Assembly: GCA_964387025.1 (NCBI GenBank)
Contig: CAYLUZ010000002.1
Coordinates: 248,001 to 312,000, forward strand
Source: PNON01 sp964387025
Lineage (GTDB): Bacteria; Chloroflexota; Anaerolineae; Anaerolineales; Anaerolineaceae
Direction: 5' to 3'
DNA length: 64,000 nucleotides
The first letter of the stretch is position 1. Every line of letters starts with the position of its first letter. The notes under the pieces were generated by a model. The model did not search any database. It was not told the origin of the DNA and saw only the letters and a list, made by a program, of their open reading frames with translations. This document shows positions 17,286 to 25,590 of the stretch, one piece after another. A program made the position numbers and the translations under genes.

Positions 17286-17558
17286 ATGGCTGAAATTAGG
17301 ATTAATCCAGATCAGGTTGATTCAACCTCACAGCAGTTTAAATCCAAACAAGGTGAATTAGAAAGTTTGATCTCACAGGCTCAAAACTTGATGAATAGCC
17401 TGCAGGGTGCGTGGACTGGACAAAGGGCAAATGCAACTTTTGGAGAATGGCAAGGTCTTCAACCAAATCTGAAGGCTGCTTCCCAGTCATTACAGCAGGC
17501 AAGTGAATTGTTAAAACGTGCTGCGACTGACTTCAGAGCTGCAGATTCGGCAAAATAA
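17286..17558 (+). CDS. WXG100-family protein (3 of 3)
   Basis: 90 residues, W43-T-G45 (AWTGQRA) in the turn, Gln- and Ser-rich helices, and a C-terminal FRAAD matching an aromatic-xxx-D export signal. Preceded by AAGGAGAG 5 nt before ATG 17286. It is set apart from the first pair by 49 bp and followed by a hairpin, which suggests it is made in larger amounts, perhaps as a homodimer like EsxA. The N-terminus EIRINPDQV resembles that of the candidate effector at 15624-16550. Confidence 0.9.
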   Translation: MAEIRINPDQVDSTSQQFKSKQGELESLISQAQNLMNSLQGAWTGQRANATFGEWQGLQPNLKAASQSLQQASELLKRAATDFRAADSAK

Positions 17559-17582
17559 AAGATATATATCCATATTGACATA

Positions 17583-17612
17583 ATCGCCCATACGAGGAAT
17601 CGCTTGGGCGAT
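17583..17612 (+). terminator. Hairpin between WXG100 genes and the ATPase gene
   Basis: ATCGCCCA (17583-17590) pairs perfectly with TGGGCGAT (17605-17612) across a 14-nt loop. Only AATTTC follows, with no run of T, so it is a weak terminator, an attenuator or an mRNA-stabilising 3' end rather than a full stop. It would let small substrates be expressed far above the ATPase. Confidence 0.55.
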
Positions 17613-17646
17613 AATTTCATATAGACACAAACTCGATGGAATTACT

Positions 17647-20600
17647 ATGCCTTTTAACCGACCCCCCCGAATTCAAACACCACTTCCAGATGAAAAAATA
17701 ATCATCCCGGATCTGCCTCCCCTTCCGTCTAAACCAGATTCTGGTAATTGGATGATGATCGCTTTACCGCTTGGAGCCACATTGCTAAGTGTGGTTTTAA
17801 TGTTTGCATTTATAGGAAACAACTCATCCGCTTTAAACTATCTATTATTCCTTCCGATCATGTTAGTTTCGTATTTAACAACTTTTATTACAAGTTCTGC
17901 TCAAAAAAAGAACTACGAAAAAAAAGTAGTGAACATTCGCAAAGAATATCGGGGAGTTTTAAGGAATGTAGAAGATAGGATCATCAAATTACAGGAGACT
18001 GAATTAAAGATCCGTCAGGAATTGGATCCGGAGCCAGGAATTTGTATTCAAAAGGTTCAAAGACAGGATTCCACTCTTGGCGAAAGGCGGCCGGATGATC
18101 CGGACTTCTTAAAAATAAGGCTGGGTCTTGGCAAACAACCTGCTGCTTTCAAACTAGAATATCCAACTCCGAAGGAAAAACCAGAGGAATTTGTAAAAGA
18201 ATATGAATTTGTATATCAATTAGTTGAAAAGTATTCCATGATTGACCGGGTTCCAATTCATGCAAGGTTGGGAAATACTATTTCACTTGGTGTATCAGGC
18301 TCCAGACCAGATACTCTTTCATTTATCCGGGCTTTTATATCGCAGGTTACGACAAACCATTGGCCGGGAGAAGTACAACTATTACCCGTCAACAAACCAT
18401 CTACTTTGGCTGATTGGGCTTGGCTGAGTGGTTTACCTCATTTATCTCCGTTGTTTAAAATAATCAAAAGCAGTTCTCCAACAGAAAATGATGAACCATC
18501 GCAATCATTCATGACAGCCTTAGAGGCTGAACTACAAAGGCGTGAACAACTGTTTATTGCATCAAAACTGGGTAAACCGGAGCAATCAGCTCATCCGCCA
18601 AGGACAATTCTTCCTCGTTTAATCCTGGTCTGTGACCATTTACCAATCACCTACAATCATCCTGCATTAAACCTGGCCATCCGTAAGGGAGCATTTCTGG
18701 GTATTCATGTTGTATACATGACTGAAAAATCAGAAAAAGTTTTGAGCGATTGTGGAGCGATAATTAATATATCAAGCAATCAAATAGAGTATGGTGAGAC
18801 CGGGGATGATGGTTACAAGGTCTCAAGTACATTGGATCAGATAAATCCTGGGCAAGCGGAAATGCTTTCAAAAGCATTTGCAGCAATTCAATTGCTTAGC
18901 ACACAAGATACATCAGCTCCTCCTGCAACAATTACATTTCTAGATATGTTTAAAGCAAAAAAAGTAGAAGATTTACCATTGCAGGATTGGTGGGATAACC
19001 AATCACCATATGGATACCTGCGTACACCAATAGGCAAAATTTCTGATGCGTCCGATATGATATTTGATCTGAATGATAAAGATGGGGCGCATGGTCCGCA
19101 TGGTTTAATCGGCGGTATGACTGGCTCTGGAAAAAGCGAGGTATTAAAAGCAATTATTCTTTCTCTCGCTGTCACACATCATCCGTATGATCTCACCTTT
19201 GCATTAATAGATTTTAAAGGCGGAGCTGCTTTCAATGAATTGGCTAAACTTCCACACACTGTCGGGATCATAACCGACATTGAATCAAATGCAACCTTTG
19301 CAGAGCGGGTAATTCATGCTCTGAGTGGTGAGATTGAAAGAAGAAAACGGCTTCTAGAAGATGCACGAAGTGTTTTCAGATTTGGTAGATCTCATATTGA
19401 TGAATATAGAAATTTACGTGTCCGACGACCATTACCCAGACTACTCATCGTATTTGATGAATTTGCGGAATTTAAACAGAGAAATCCTGAAGAAAGCAAA
19501 AAACTTATTAGTATTGCCCGCCAGGGTCGTTCTCTAGGAGTTCACCTTATCCTGGCTACTCAAAACATCGAAGCAGCTATTGATCCCGAGATATTGCAGA
19601 ATTCAAACTTCAGAATTTGCTTAAAAGTGAGTGAACCACAAGATAGTATTCAAATGGTTGGTATCCCGGATGCGATTAATTTGACCAGGGGAAGGGCATA
19701 CTTTAGCTCAACTAACCGTATGCTGTTCCAGTCTGCATTTAGCGGCGCTCAATACGATATTTCGGACAAGGATGAGTTTAAACGCGGAATTATTAAGATT
19801 TGGCCTGATGGACGAAGGGAAGTGATAGATTCTGTTACACCAGGCAAGAATAAAGAGGATATTCCTCCGGCTACCCAGGCTAGTGCTGTGGTAGAAAGAA
19901 TATGTGAAGTTGCGAAATTGCTTCACCTGAAAAAACCACCGGCTGTCTGGCCGGAACCACTTCCCGAAAGACTACCGCTTATCGATGAAATGAAAAAATA
20001 CATCACTGGCGGGTGGGATAACCACACCTGGAATAATCTATCGTCATGGGATCTCCCAGGTTTCGATTGCAAACTGGGCGGACTCATGATGGGCCTTTCA
20101 GATCTTCCATCAATACAAAAGCAGATTCCAATATTCCTTGATCCCGGGAAGGCTGGCCATGCGTTAATTCTTGGTTCTGCTGGATCAGGTAAAAGTACAA
20201 TAATTCGCTCGATGGTTACTTCAATGGCCTACATGAAACCACCGACTCATGTTAACTTTTATATATTGGATTACGGGGGACAGTCATCATTAAAGATACT
20301 TGAAAACTTCCCGCATGTTGGTGCAGTAGTAACCAGGTTGGAGAGAGAAAGAACTGAGAGGCTTGTCCAATTCATAATATCTGAATTTGAACGTCGCATC
20401 CAGTTATTAAGGAACGCGAGTGTAGATTCCTGGACTGCTTATAATGAAAAACATACCGATCTGGATCGGATTCCTGCTTTATATTTATTGATAGATGGTT
20501 TTAGAGATTTTAAACAGGCGTTTGATAACGAATTTATAGAAGGAGTAACGTCACTAGTGAGCGGTGGTCAGGCAGCTGGAATATTCCTAATTGTATCTTC

Positions 20601-21753
20601 CAGTTTGCAGTCTGATATTCCTAATAATCTCTATGCGAATATCAATTTCCGTTTGACGTTTAACCAGGCTGACCACAGTGAGTATTTTAGTATCGTAGGG
20701 CAACTTTCCGAAGCTAAACAAATGGAAGATGCCGCCAAAGGAGTTCGGCCTGGAAGAGGATTACTAAGAGGTACACCTCCAATTGAATTCCAGGCATTCT
20801 TACCTGCACCTGGTGATTCCGACCAGGAAGTGTCCCAAAATCTTTACCAACTGGGAAATGATATGCGGCTTTCCTGGAAAGGGACTGTGCCTGAAGGTAT
20901 TCAAACATTACCATTAATTGCATATATGTCAGAGGGAACTACTCCCATTGATATCCATGCACCAGGTTTACACGGAATTGCCGGACAGGATTTTGAACAT
21001 CTCCGTTTTACTAGTATCAATTTGCGTGACGACGGTCCCACATTCCTTATCACCGGAGTAACAGGAAAAACTGGTAAAACCACATATATTCAATCCTCCA
21101 TGTTGAACTTGACCGAACGCTATTCGGATAAACAATTACAAATATTATTAATAGATTTCCAAACACGCTCCATGAATGCCTTTAGAAAACAATCCAATAT
21201 TTTGGAATATATTGGATCTAAAGCCGGATTGGAAAAAGGTATAAACCTACTTGTCAAAGAGATTGAAAAAAGAGCCGAATCAATTGATAAGGCTTATAAC
21301 AAAGACCCGGAGAAATTTGACCCAAAATCTTTATTACAAAATTTGCCATATATTCTGGTTGTAATCGATGACTACGAACGCTTCTTCATGCAAACACAGT
21401 CAGGGGAAGACCGTCAACACCTGGCAGAATGCGTCCTAAAAGGCGGCGAACTGGGGATAGGATTTATGATAGCAGGTACTCTCTCAGAACTTCCACGAGA
21501 CTTTGAAGATCCTTTCCTGCAGCGTTTTAGAAAGTCAGGATGCGGTGTTCTGCTTGGCGGAATTGAAGGGATAGAAGAATATAACAATACCCGTCGCATT
21601 ATAGGACAGCCTGCGGCTGGATTACCCCCCGGTCGAGGGTATTTTATTCGACGTGGCAAAGCCAGGTTAATCCAGGCCCCTGCATGGTGGAAGAATGATT
21701 CTCAGCCATGTACTGAATTGGAAAACCGGTTATCTAAAATCAAAGCAAAATAG
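17647..21753 (+). CDS. eccC: EccC/EssC-type FtsK-SpoIIIE motor ATPase of a type VII-like secretion system
   Basis: 1,368 residues, full length for the family. The N-terminus FNRPPRIQTPLPDEK with a Pro-rich stretch is the actinobacterial EccC style; there is no N-terminal FHA pair as in Firmicutes EssC. Two membrane helices at ~35-80 are followed by a stalk domain. Three tandem P-loop domains: Walker A at 489-498 (GGMTGSGKSE), 842-850 (LGSAGSGKS) and 1137-1146 (GVTGKTGKTT). Walker B is LLIVFDE at ~599-605 with the catalytic Glu, LLIDG at ~946 and LVVIDD at ~1236. Domain 1 is therefore the best-preserved ATPase. Role: pulls WXG100-type substrates through the membrane. The gene follows the three WXG100 genes and ends 20 bp before a kinase gene. 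No EccB, EccD, EccE, MycP, EsaA, EssA or EssB homologue is visible. Confidence 0.95.
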   Translation: MPFNRPPRIQTPLPDEKIIIPDLPPLPSKPDSGNWMMIALPLGATLLSVVLMFAFIGNNSSALNYLLFLPIMLVSYLTTFITSSAQKKNYEKKVVNIRKEYRGVLRNVEDRIIKLQETELKIRQELDPEPGICIQKVQRQDSTLGERRPDDPDFLKIRLGLGKQPAAFKLEYPTPKEKPEEFVKEYEFVYQLVEKYSMIDRVPIHARLGNTISLGVSGSRPDTLSFIRAFISQVTTNHWPGEVQLLPVNKPSTLADWAWLSGLPHLSPLFKIIKSSSPTENDEPSQSFMTALEAELQRREQLFIASKLGKPEQSAHPPRTILPRLILVCDHLPITYNHPALNLAIRKGAFLGIHVVYMTEKSEKVLSDCGAIINISSNQIEYGETGDDGYKVSSTLDQINPGQAEMLSKAFAAIQLLSTQDTSAPPATITFLDMFKAKKVEDLPLQDWWDNQSPYGYLRTPIGKISDASDMIFDLNDKDGAHGPHGLIGGMTGSGKSEVLKAIILSLAVTHHPYDLTFALIDFKGGAAFNELAKLPHTVGIITDIESNATFAERVIHALSGEIERRKRLLEDARSVFRFGRSHIDEYRNLRVRRPLPRLLIVFDEFAEFKQRNPEESKKLISIARQGRSLGVHLILATQNIEAAIDPEILQNSNFRICLKVSEPQDSIQMVGIPDAINLTRGRAYFSSTNRMLFQSAFSGAQYDISDKDEFKRGIIKIWPDGRREVIDSVTPGKNKEDIPPATQASAVVERICEVAKLLHLKKPPAVWPEPLPERLPLIDEMKKYITGGWDNHTWNNLSSWDLPGFDCKLGGLMMGLSDLPSIQKQIPIFLDPGKAGHALILGSAGSGKSTIIRSMVTSMAYMKPPTHVNFYILDYGGQSSLKILENFPHVGAVVTRLERERTERLVQFIISEFERRIQLLRNASVDSWTAYNEKHTDLDRIPALYLLIDGFRDFKQAFDNEFIEGVTSLVSGGQAAGIFLIVSSSLQSDIPNNLYANINFRLTFNQADHSEYFSIVGQLSEAKQMEDAAKGVRPGRGLLRGTPPIEFQAFLPAPGDSDQEVSQNLYQLGNDMRLSWKGTVPEGIQTLPLIAYMSEGTTPIDIHAPGLHGIAGQDFEHLRFTSINLRDDGPTFLITGVTGKTGKTTYIQSSMLNLTERYSDKQLQILLIDFQTRSMNAFRKQSNILEYIGSKAGLEKGINLLVKEIEKRAESIDKAYNKDPEKFDPKSLLQNLPYILVVIDDYERFFMQTQSGEDRQHLAECVLKGGELGIGFMIAGTLSELPRDFEDPFLQRFRKSGCGVLLGGIEGIEEYNNTRRIIGQPAAGLPPGRGYFIRRGKARLIQAPAWWKNDSQPCTELENRLSKIKAK

Positions 21754-21773
21754 AATATCCAATTAGGAATACA

Positions 21774-23672
21774 ATGGTAAACCTCACCGGCCAAACTATA
21801 GACCGCTACCATATCCTTGAGCAGATTGGCGAAGGGGGAATGGCGGTTGTTTACAAAGCTTACGACGTACGCCTGGAGCGGGAAGTGGCGATCAAGATCA
21901 TTCGCAAGGAAGCCTTTCCTCCAGAATCACTCGACCGAATCTTCAAACGCTTCGAACGCGAAGCCAAGGCACTAGCAAGATTGGCTCACCCGAATATCGT
22001 CAAAGTATACGATTTTGGCGAATATGAAGGATCCCCTTACCTGGTGATGGAATTCCAACCGGGTGGAACGCTGAAAGCAATTCTTGGAAAACCCCTTGCT
22101 TGGACCGAAGTTTCACAACTGATCATTCCCATCGCCCGGGGAATCGGATACGCTCATCAAAAAGGAATTTTGCACCGGGATGTAAAACCATCCAATATCT
22201 TAATCACGGAAAATAATGAACCAATGCTGACCGACTTTGGTATTGCAAAAATCCTTGATTTGAGCGACGGGCAGACACTCACCGGCACCGGGTTGGGGGT
22301 TGGCACCCCTGAATATATGGCTCCCGAACAGGGGTTAGGGAAAGAAGTTGATGCCAGGGCCGATATCTACTCGCTGGGAGTTGTGTTATACGAACTGGTG
22401 ACAGGACGAAAGCCTTACACAGCTGACACCCCGATGGCGGTCATCATCAAGCATATCTCCGATCCCCTTCCACTACCTTCGGCGGTTTTTCCCAATTTAC
22501 AATCTGTAGAGGAAAACCTTCTGATAAAAGTTCTGGCAAAGGATCCAGTCAACCGTTATCAATCTATGGCGGAGTTGGTTGTAGCTATGGAAAAGGTATC
22601 AGATCTGGATGGATGGCGAAATACCAAGGAGAACATTTCAACGGCAGCAGCTGGACAGGTAAAACCTGATAAAACGATCGATGAGATCAAACCGGTTATT
22701 GCAAATACTCCAGACACAAGATCAACTGAAAGGGAACAAACACCTAACCAAAAGCCGGATATCCCACCAGGAGCCTCATATGGAGATAAAGCCAAACCTG
22801 GACAAAGGTTCAAGTGGTGGCAGATTGCCTTTGGAGGGTCAATCCTGGTCATCCTGTTCCTACTTTTCCGCCCAGTCATTAGCCCTACTAATCTAATAAA
22901 AGGAACACTCCTACCGATTTTTGCAGTAGGGGAGGATGCCACCACCAAGATTCCGGAAGCTACTCCAATCTTGGAGATTGGTTCAACCCAAATCTCACCC
23001 AGGGATGGCATGGTAATGGTGTATGTCCCAGAAGGTGAATTTATCATGGGCGCTGAATACGGTAATAGCGATGAAAGACCAGTGCATACCGTGTACTTGG
23101 ATGCCTATTGGATCGATCAGATGGAAGTGACCAACACGATGTACCATCAGTGTGTAGCGGCTGGTAGTTGCACCGGGGGAGATAGCTTTGGCAGTGATTT
23201 CGACGGAGATTTACAACCGGTCGTGGGGGTAGATTGGAATCAGGCTATGAATTATTGCAATTGGGCAGGCAGGGAGTTACCCACAGAAGCGCAGTGGGAA
23301 AAAGCTGCCCGGGGTGACGATGGAAGAACCTACCCGTGGGGACAAGGAGTGGACATTAATAGGGCGAATTATATATTTAATATTCGTAAAACTGTGAATG
23401 TTGGCAGTTACCCTGATGGAGCATCACCGTATGGTGTATTGGATATGGCTGGCAATGTCTGGGAATGGGTGGCAGACTGGTACGGAGAAAATTATTACGG
23501 AAATAGTCCAATAAACAATCCAACGGGACCATTTTATGGAGAATACCGCGTGTTGCGCGGTGGATCTTGGTACAATGATGCTAGGGTAATCCGCTCCACC
23601 ATTCGGCTTGAGAACCTCCCAACAAATACATACTACGGTTTTGGGTTCCGGTGTGCCTTACCGCTTCCTTAG
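21774..23672 (+). CDS. Receptor Ser/Thr kinase with FGE-like outer domain
   Basis: 632 residues, ATG 21774 with AGGA upstream, 20 bp after the motor ATPase gene and probably co-transcribed with it. Kinase ~12-270, complete motifs. Linker ~275-345 is rich in Asp/Lys/Pro. Membrane helix ~348-367 (WWQIAFGGSILVILFLLF). FGE-like domain ~410-632 (EGEFIMGAEYG, LPTEAQWEKAARGDDGRTYPWG, MAGNVWEW, RGGSWYNDA, FGFRCALP). The cysteine pair needed for oxygenase activity is absent. It is the right-arm counterpart of the leftward kinases at 4537 and 1-2315, showing that both arms were filled from one gene family. Confidence 0.92.
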   Translation: MVNLTGQTIDRYHILEQIGEGGMAVVYKAYDVRLEREVAIKIIRKEAFPPESLDRIFKRFEREAKALARLAHPNIVKVYDFGEYEGSPYLVMEFQPGGTLKAILGKPLAWTEVSQLIIPIARGIGYAHQKGILHRDVKPSNILITENNEPMLTDFGIAKILDLSDGQTLTGTGLGVGTPEYMAPEQGLGKEVDARADIYSLGVVLYELVTGRKPYTADTPMAVIIKHISDPLPLPSAVFPNLQSVEENLLIKVLAKDPVNRYQSMAELVVAMEKVSDLDGWRNTKENISTAAAGQVKPDKTIDEIKPVIANTPDTRSTEREQTPNQKPDIPPGASYGDKAKPGQRFKWWQIAFGGSILVILFLLFRPVISPTNLIKGTLLPIFAVGEDATTKIPEATPILEIGSTQISPRDGMVMVYVPEGEFIMGAEYGNSDERPVHTVYLDAYWIDQMEVTNTMYHQCVAAGSCTGGDSFGSDFDGDLQPVVGVDWNQAMNYCNWAGRELPTEAQWEKAARGDDGRTYPWGQGVDINRANYIFNIRKTVNVGSYPDGASPYGVLDMAGNVWEWVADWYGENYYGNSPINNPTGPFYGEYRVLRGGSWYNDARVIRSTIRLENLPTNTYYGFGFRCALPLP

Positions 23673-23817
23673 TCATGAATTACTGATTTCACACCCGCAA
23701 TGCGTTCTGATATTTTGAAGCGGTGCAGCTCCTTTTTCTCCCTTAGGAGTTATGTGCTAGGGACTTTACACCATTCAATAAAACATAATAAAAAGATGAG
23801 CTTTATAGAGGTAAACA

Positions 23818-25563
23818 ATGAATGATTTATCCGGCCAAACCATTGATCGTTATCACATCCTCGAGCAGATCGGCGAAGGGGGAATGGCGTTTGTTTACAA
23901 AGCATACGACACACGACTTGAGCGCGAAGTGGCGATCAAGCTCATCCGTAAGGAAGCTTTCCCGCCAGAATCAATTGACCGAATTTTCAAACGTTTTGAG
24001 CGAGAAGCAAAAGCACTTGCCAAATTATCCCACCCGAATATCGTCAAAGTGCACGATTATGGCGAATATGAAGGGTCCCCTTACCTGGTGATGGAATTCC
24101 AACCTGCCGGTACTCTGAAATCAATGTTAGGAAAACCACTTTCATGGGATGCGATTTCCAAATTCCTCATTCCTATCGCTAACGCTCTCGGATATGCCCA
24201 CCAGCAGGGTATTCTCCACAGAGATGTAAAACCTTCAAATATTCTTATTACCCACTCAGGTGATCCAATGTTGACTGACTTTGGCATCGCCAAGATTCTT
24301 GATCTGAGCGACGGGCAGACCCTCACAGGAACCGGGCTTGGAGTAGGCACCCCGGAATATATGGCACCAGAGCAGGGACTTGGAAAGGAAGTGGATGCCC
24401 GAGCGGATATCTACTCGCTTGGGGTAGTACTTTACGAATTGGTGACGGGACAAAAACCCTATACTGCTGATACTCCGATGGCAGTTATCTTTAAGCATAT
24501 GACCGATCCTCTACCCAGACCCGGAAAAATTCTACCCGGTTTATCGGAGGATATAGAGATATTACTCATGAAAACAATGGCGAAAGATCCAACAAACCGT
24601 TACCAAAACATGGCAGAGTTGTCGATAGCGATGGAGAAAGTATCCACCTCCAATATTAATTTGCGGGGAAATGATGAGATTGAGATCTTTCAAACAAAAA
24701 GGGCAGCCTTCTCTGAAAACACGAATGACGAATTCGCGACTCCTAAATTAATTGATGTATCCGTGGGACATAGAAAATCGAAAAGGATTTCCTTGAAAGC
24801 ATGGGGATTGGGTATAACATTCCTAATGTTATTTGGCCTGTTATTTCTCGGATACTCCTTAATAAATGTAAAATTACAAAGTCAAGCAATTGTCACGAAT
24901 AATTCAATTCAAAATCCTGATTCAGATAAAGATAAAAATAAAAATTCGATAGCAACGATCGTAATAAACACAAATATTATTATTCCAACCTCGGAAGTAG
25001 TTTCTGCTGCATTGGTTGATTCGAAAGAAGATTTTATTAATTCCGCTGTTAATGGGGTTAGCCTTGATGGTGATTCAACAATAGTCAATGGTAACTTAAA
25101 ACTCAAAGGAATTAGTGGAGCATATTTTCATAATATCTTGTTTGAAGGAAAATCAATACTTATAAAGTTTAAATACTCAAAAGATACGGTTTTTTCAATC
25201 ATTGCCCATAATGATCAAGAATGGGATGGTCCAATGTTTAGACGTTTCGGAATTTATGACGCAAAAGGTGCAAATCCTTTTTTCTTAGCAGTAACAAATG
25301 GAATTGATTATATTGCTGATAATTCATGGGTGACAGGAACTCTTATTCCCGAATCTGACCATTGGTATTTATTATTTCTTACAATTGGTGGAAAAGATAC
25401 TCCTTTCTATTTAAAAGTTTGGGATAGTGTTGATCCGACTAAATTTATGGAGATGAGAAAGATGCTTGGAAAAGATTGGGAATCGCCGAATTGGCATTTT
25501 AGGATAGGTGTTGATTCAGGCGAAATGTTAGTTGATTATGTCGAAGAATTAAGATCAAAGTAA
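23818..25563 (+). CDS. Receptor Ser/Thr kinase with unassigned beta-rich outer domain
   Basis: 581 residues from ATG 23818. Kinase ~12-270, with MAFVYKA instead of MAVVYKA in the glycine loop but all catalytic residues kept. Membrane helix ~328-350 (GLGITFLMLFGLLFLGYSLI). The outer ~190 residues alternate beta strands and Gly turns (ILFEGKSILIKFKYS, FSIIAHNDQEWDGPMFRRFG, HWYLLFLTIGG, NWHFRIGVDSG) and resemble a jelly-roll/LamG-like carbohydrate-binding fold, though no family is certain. The DNA of this outer part is clearly AT-richer than the kinase part, consistent with a swapped-in sensor module. A 145-bp spacer with no recognised element separates it from the previous kinase. Confidence 0.88.
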   Translation: MNDLSGQTIDRYHILEQIGEGGMAFVYKAYDTRLEREVAIKLIRKEAFPPESIDRIFKRFEREAKALAKLSHPNIVKVHDYGEYEGSPYLVMEFQPAGTLKSMLGKPLSWDAISKFLIPIANALGYAHQQGILHRDVKPSNILITHSGDPMLTDFGIAKILDLSDGQTLTGTGLGVGTPEYMAPEQGLGKEVDARADIYSLGVVLYELVTGQKPYTADTPMAVIFKHMTDPLPRPGKILPGLSEDIEILLMKTMAKDPTNRYQNMAELSIAMEKVSTSNINLRGNDEIEIFQTKRAAFSENTNDEFATPKLIDVSVGHRKSKRISLKAWGLGITFLMLFGLLFLGYSLINVKLQSQAIVTNNSIQNPDSDKDKNKNSIATIVINTNIIIPTSEVVSAALVDSKEDFINSAVNGVSLDGDSTIVNGNLKLKGISGAYFHNILFEGKSILIKFKYSKDTVFSIIAHNDQEWDGPMFRRFGIYDAKGANPFFLAVTNGIDYIADNSWVTGTLIPESDHWYLLFLTIGGKDTPFYLKVWDSVDPTKFMEMRKMLGKDWESPNWHFRIGVDSGEMLVDYVEELRSK

Positions 25564-25590
25564 TAGCTGAAACATTAAGTAGATTATCAA

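Noticed and set aside
23673..23817. Possible terminator (CTCC/GGAG stem) between two kinase genes
   Set aside because: The stem is only 4 bp with a long loop and no T tract. I see nothing reliable in this spacer.
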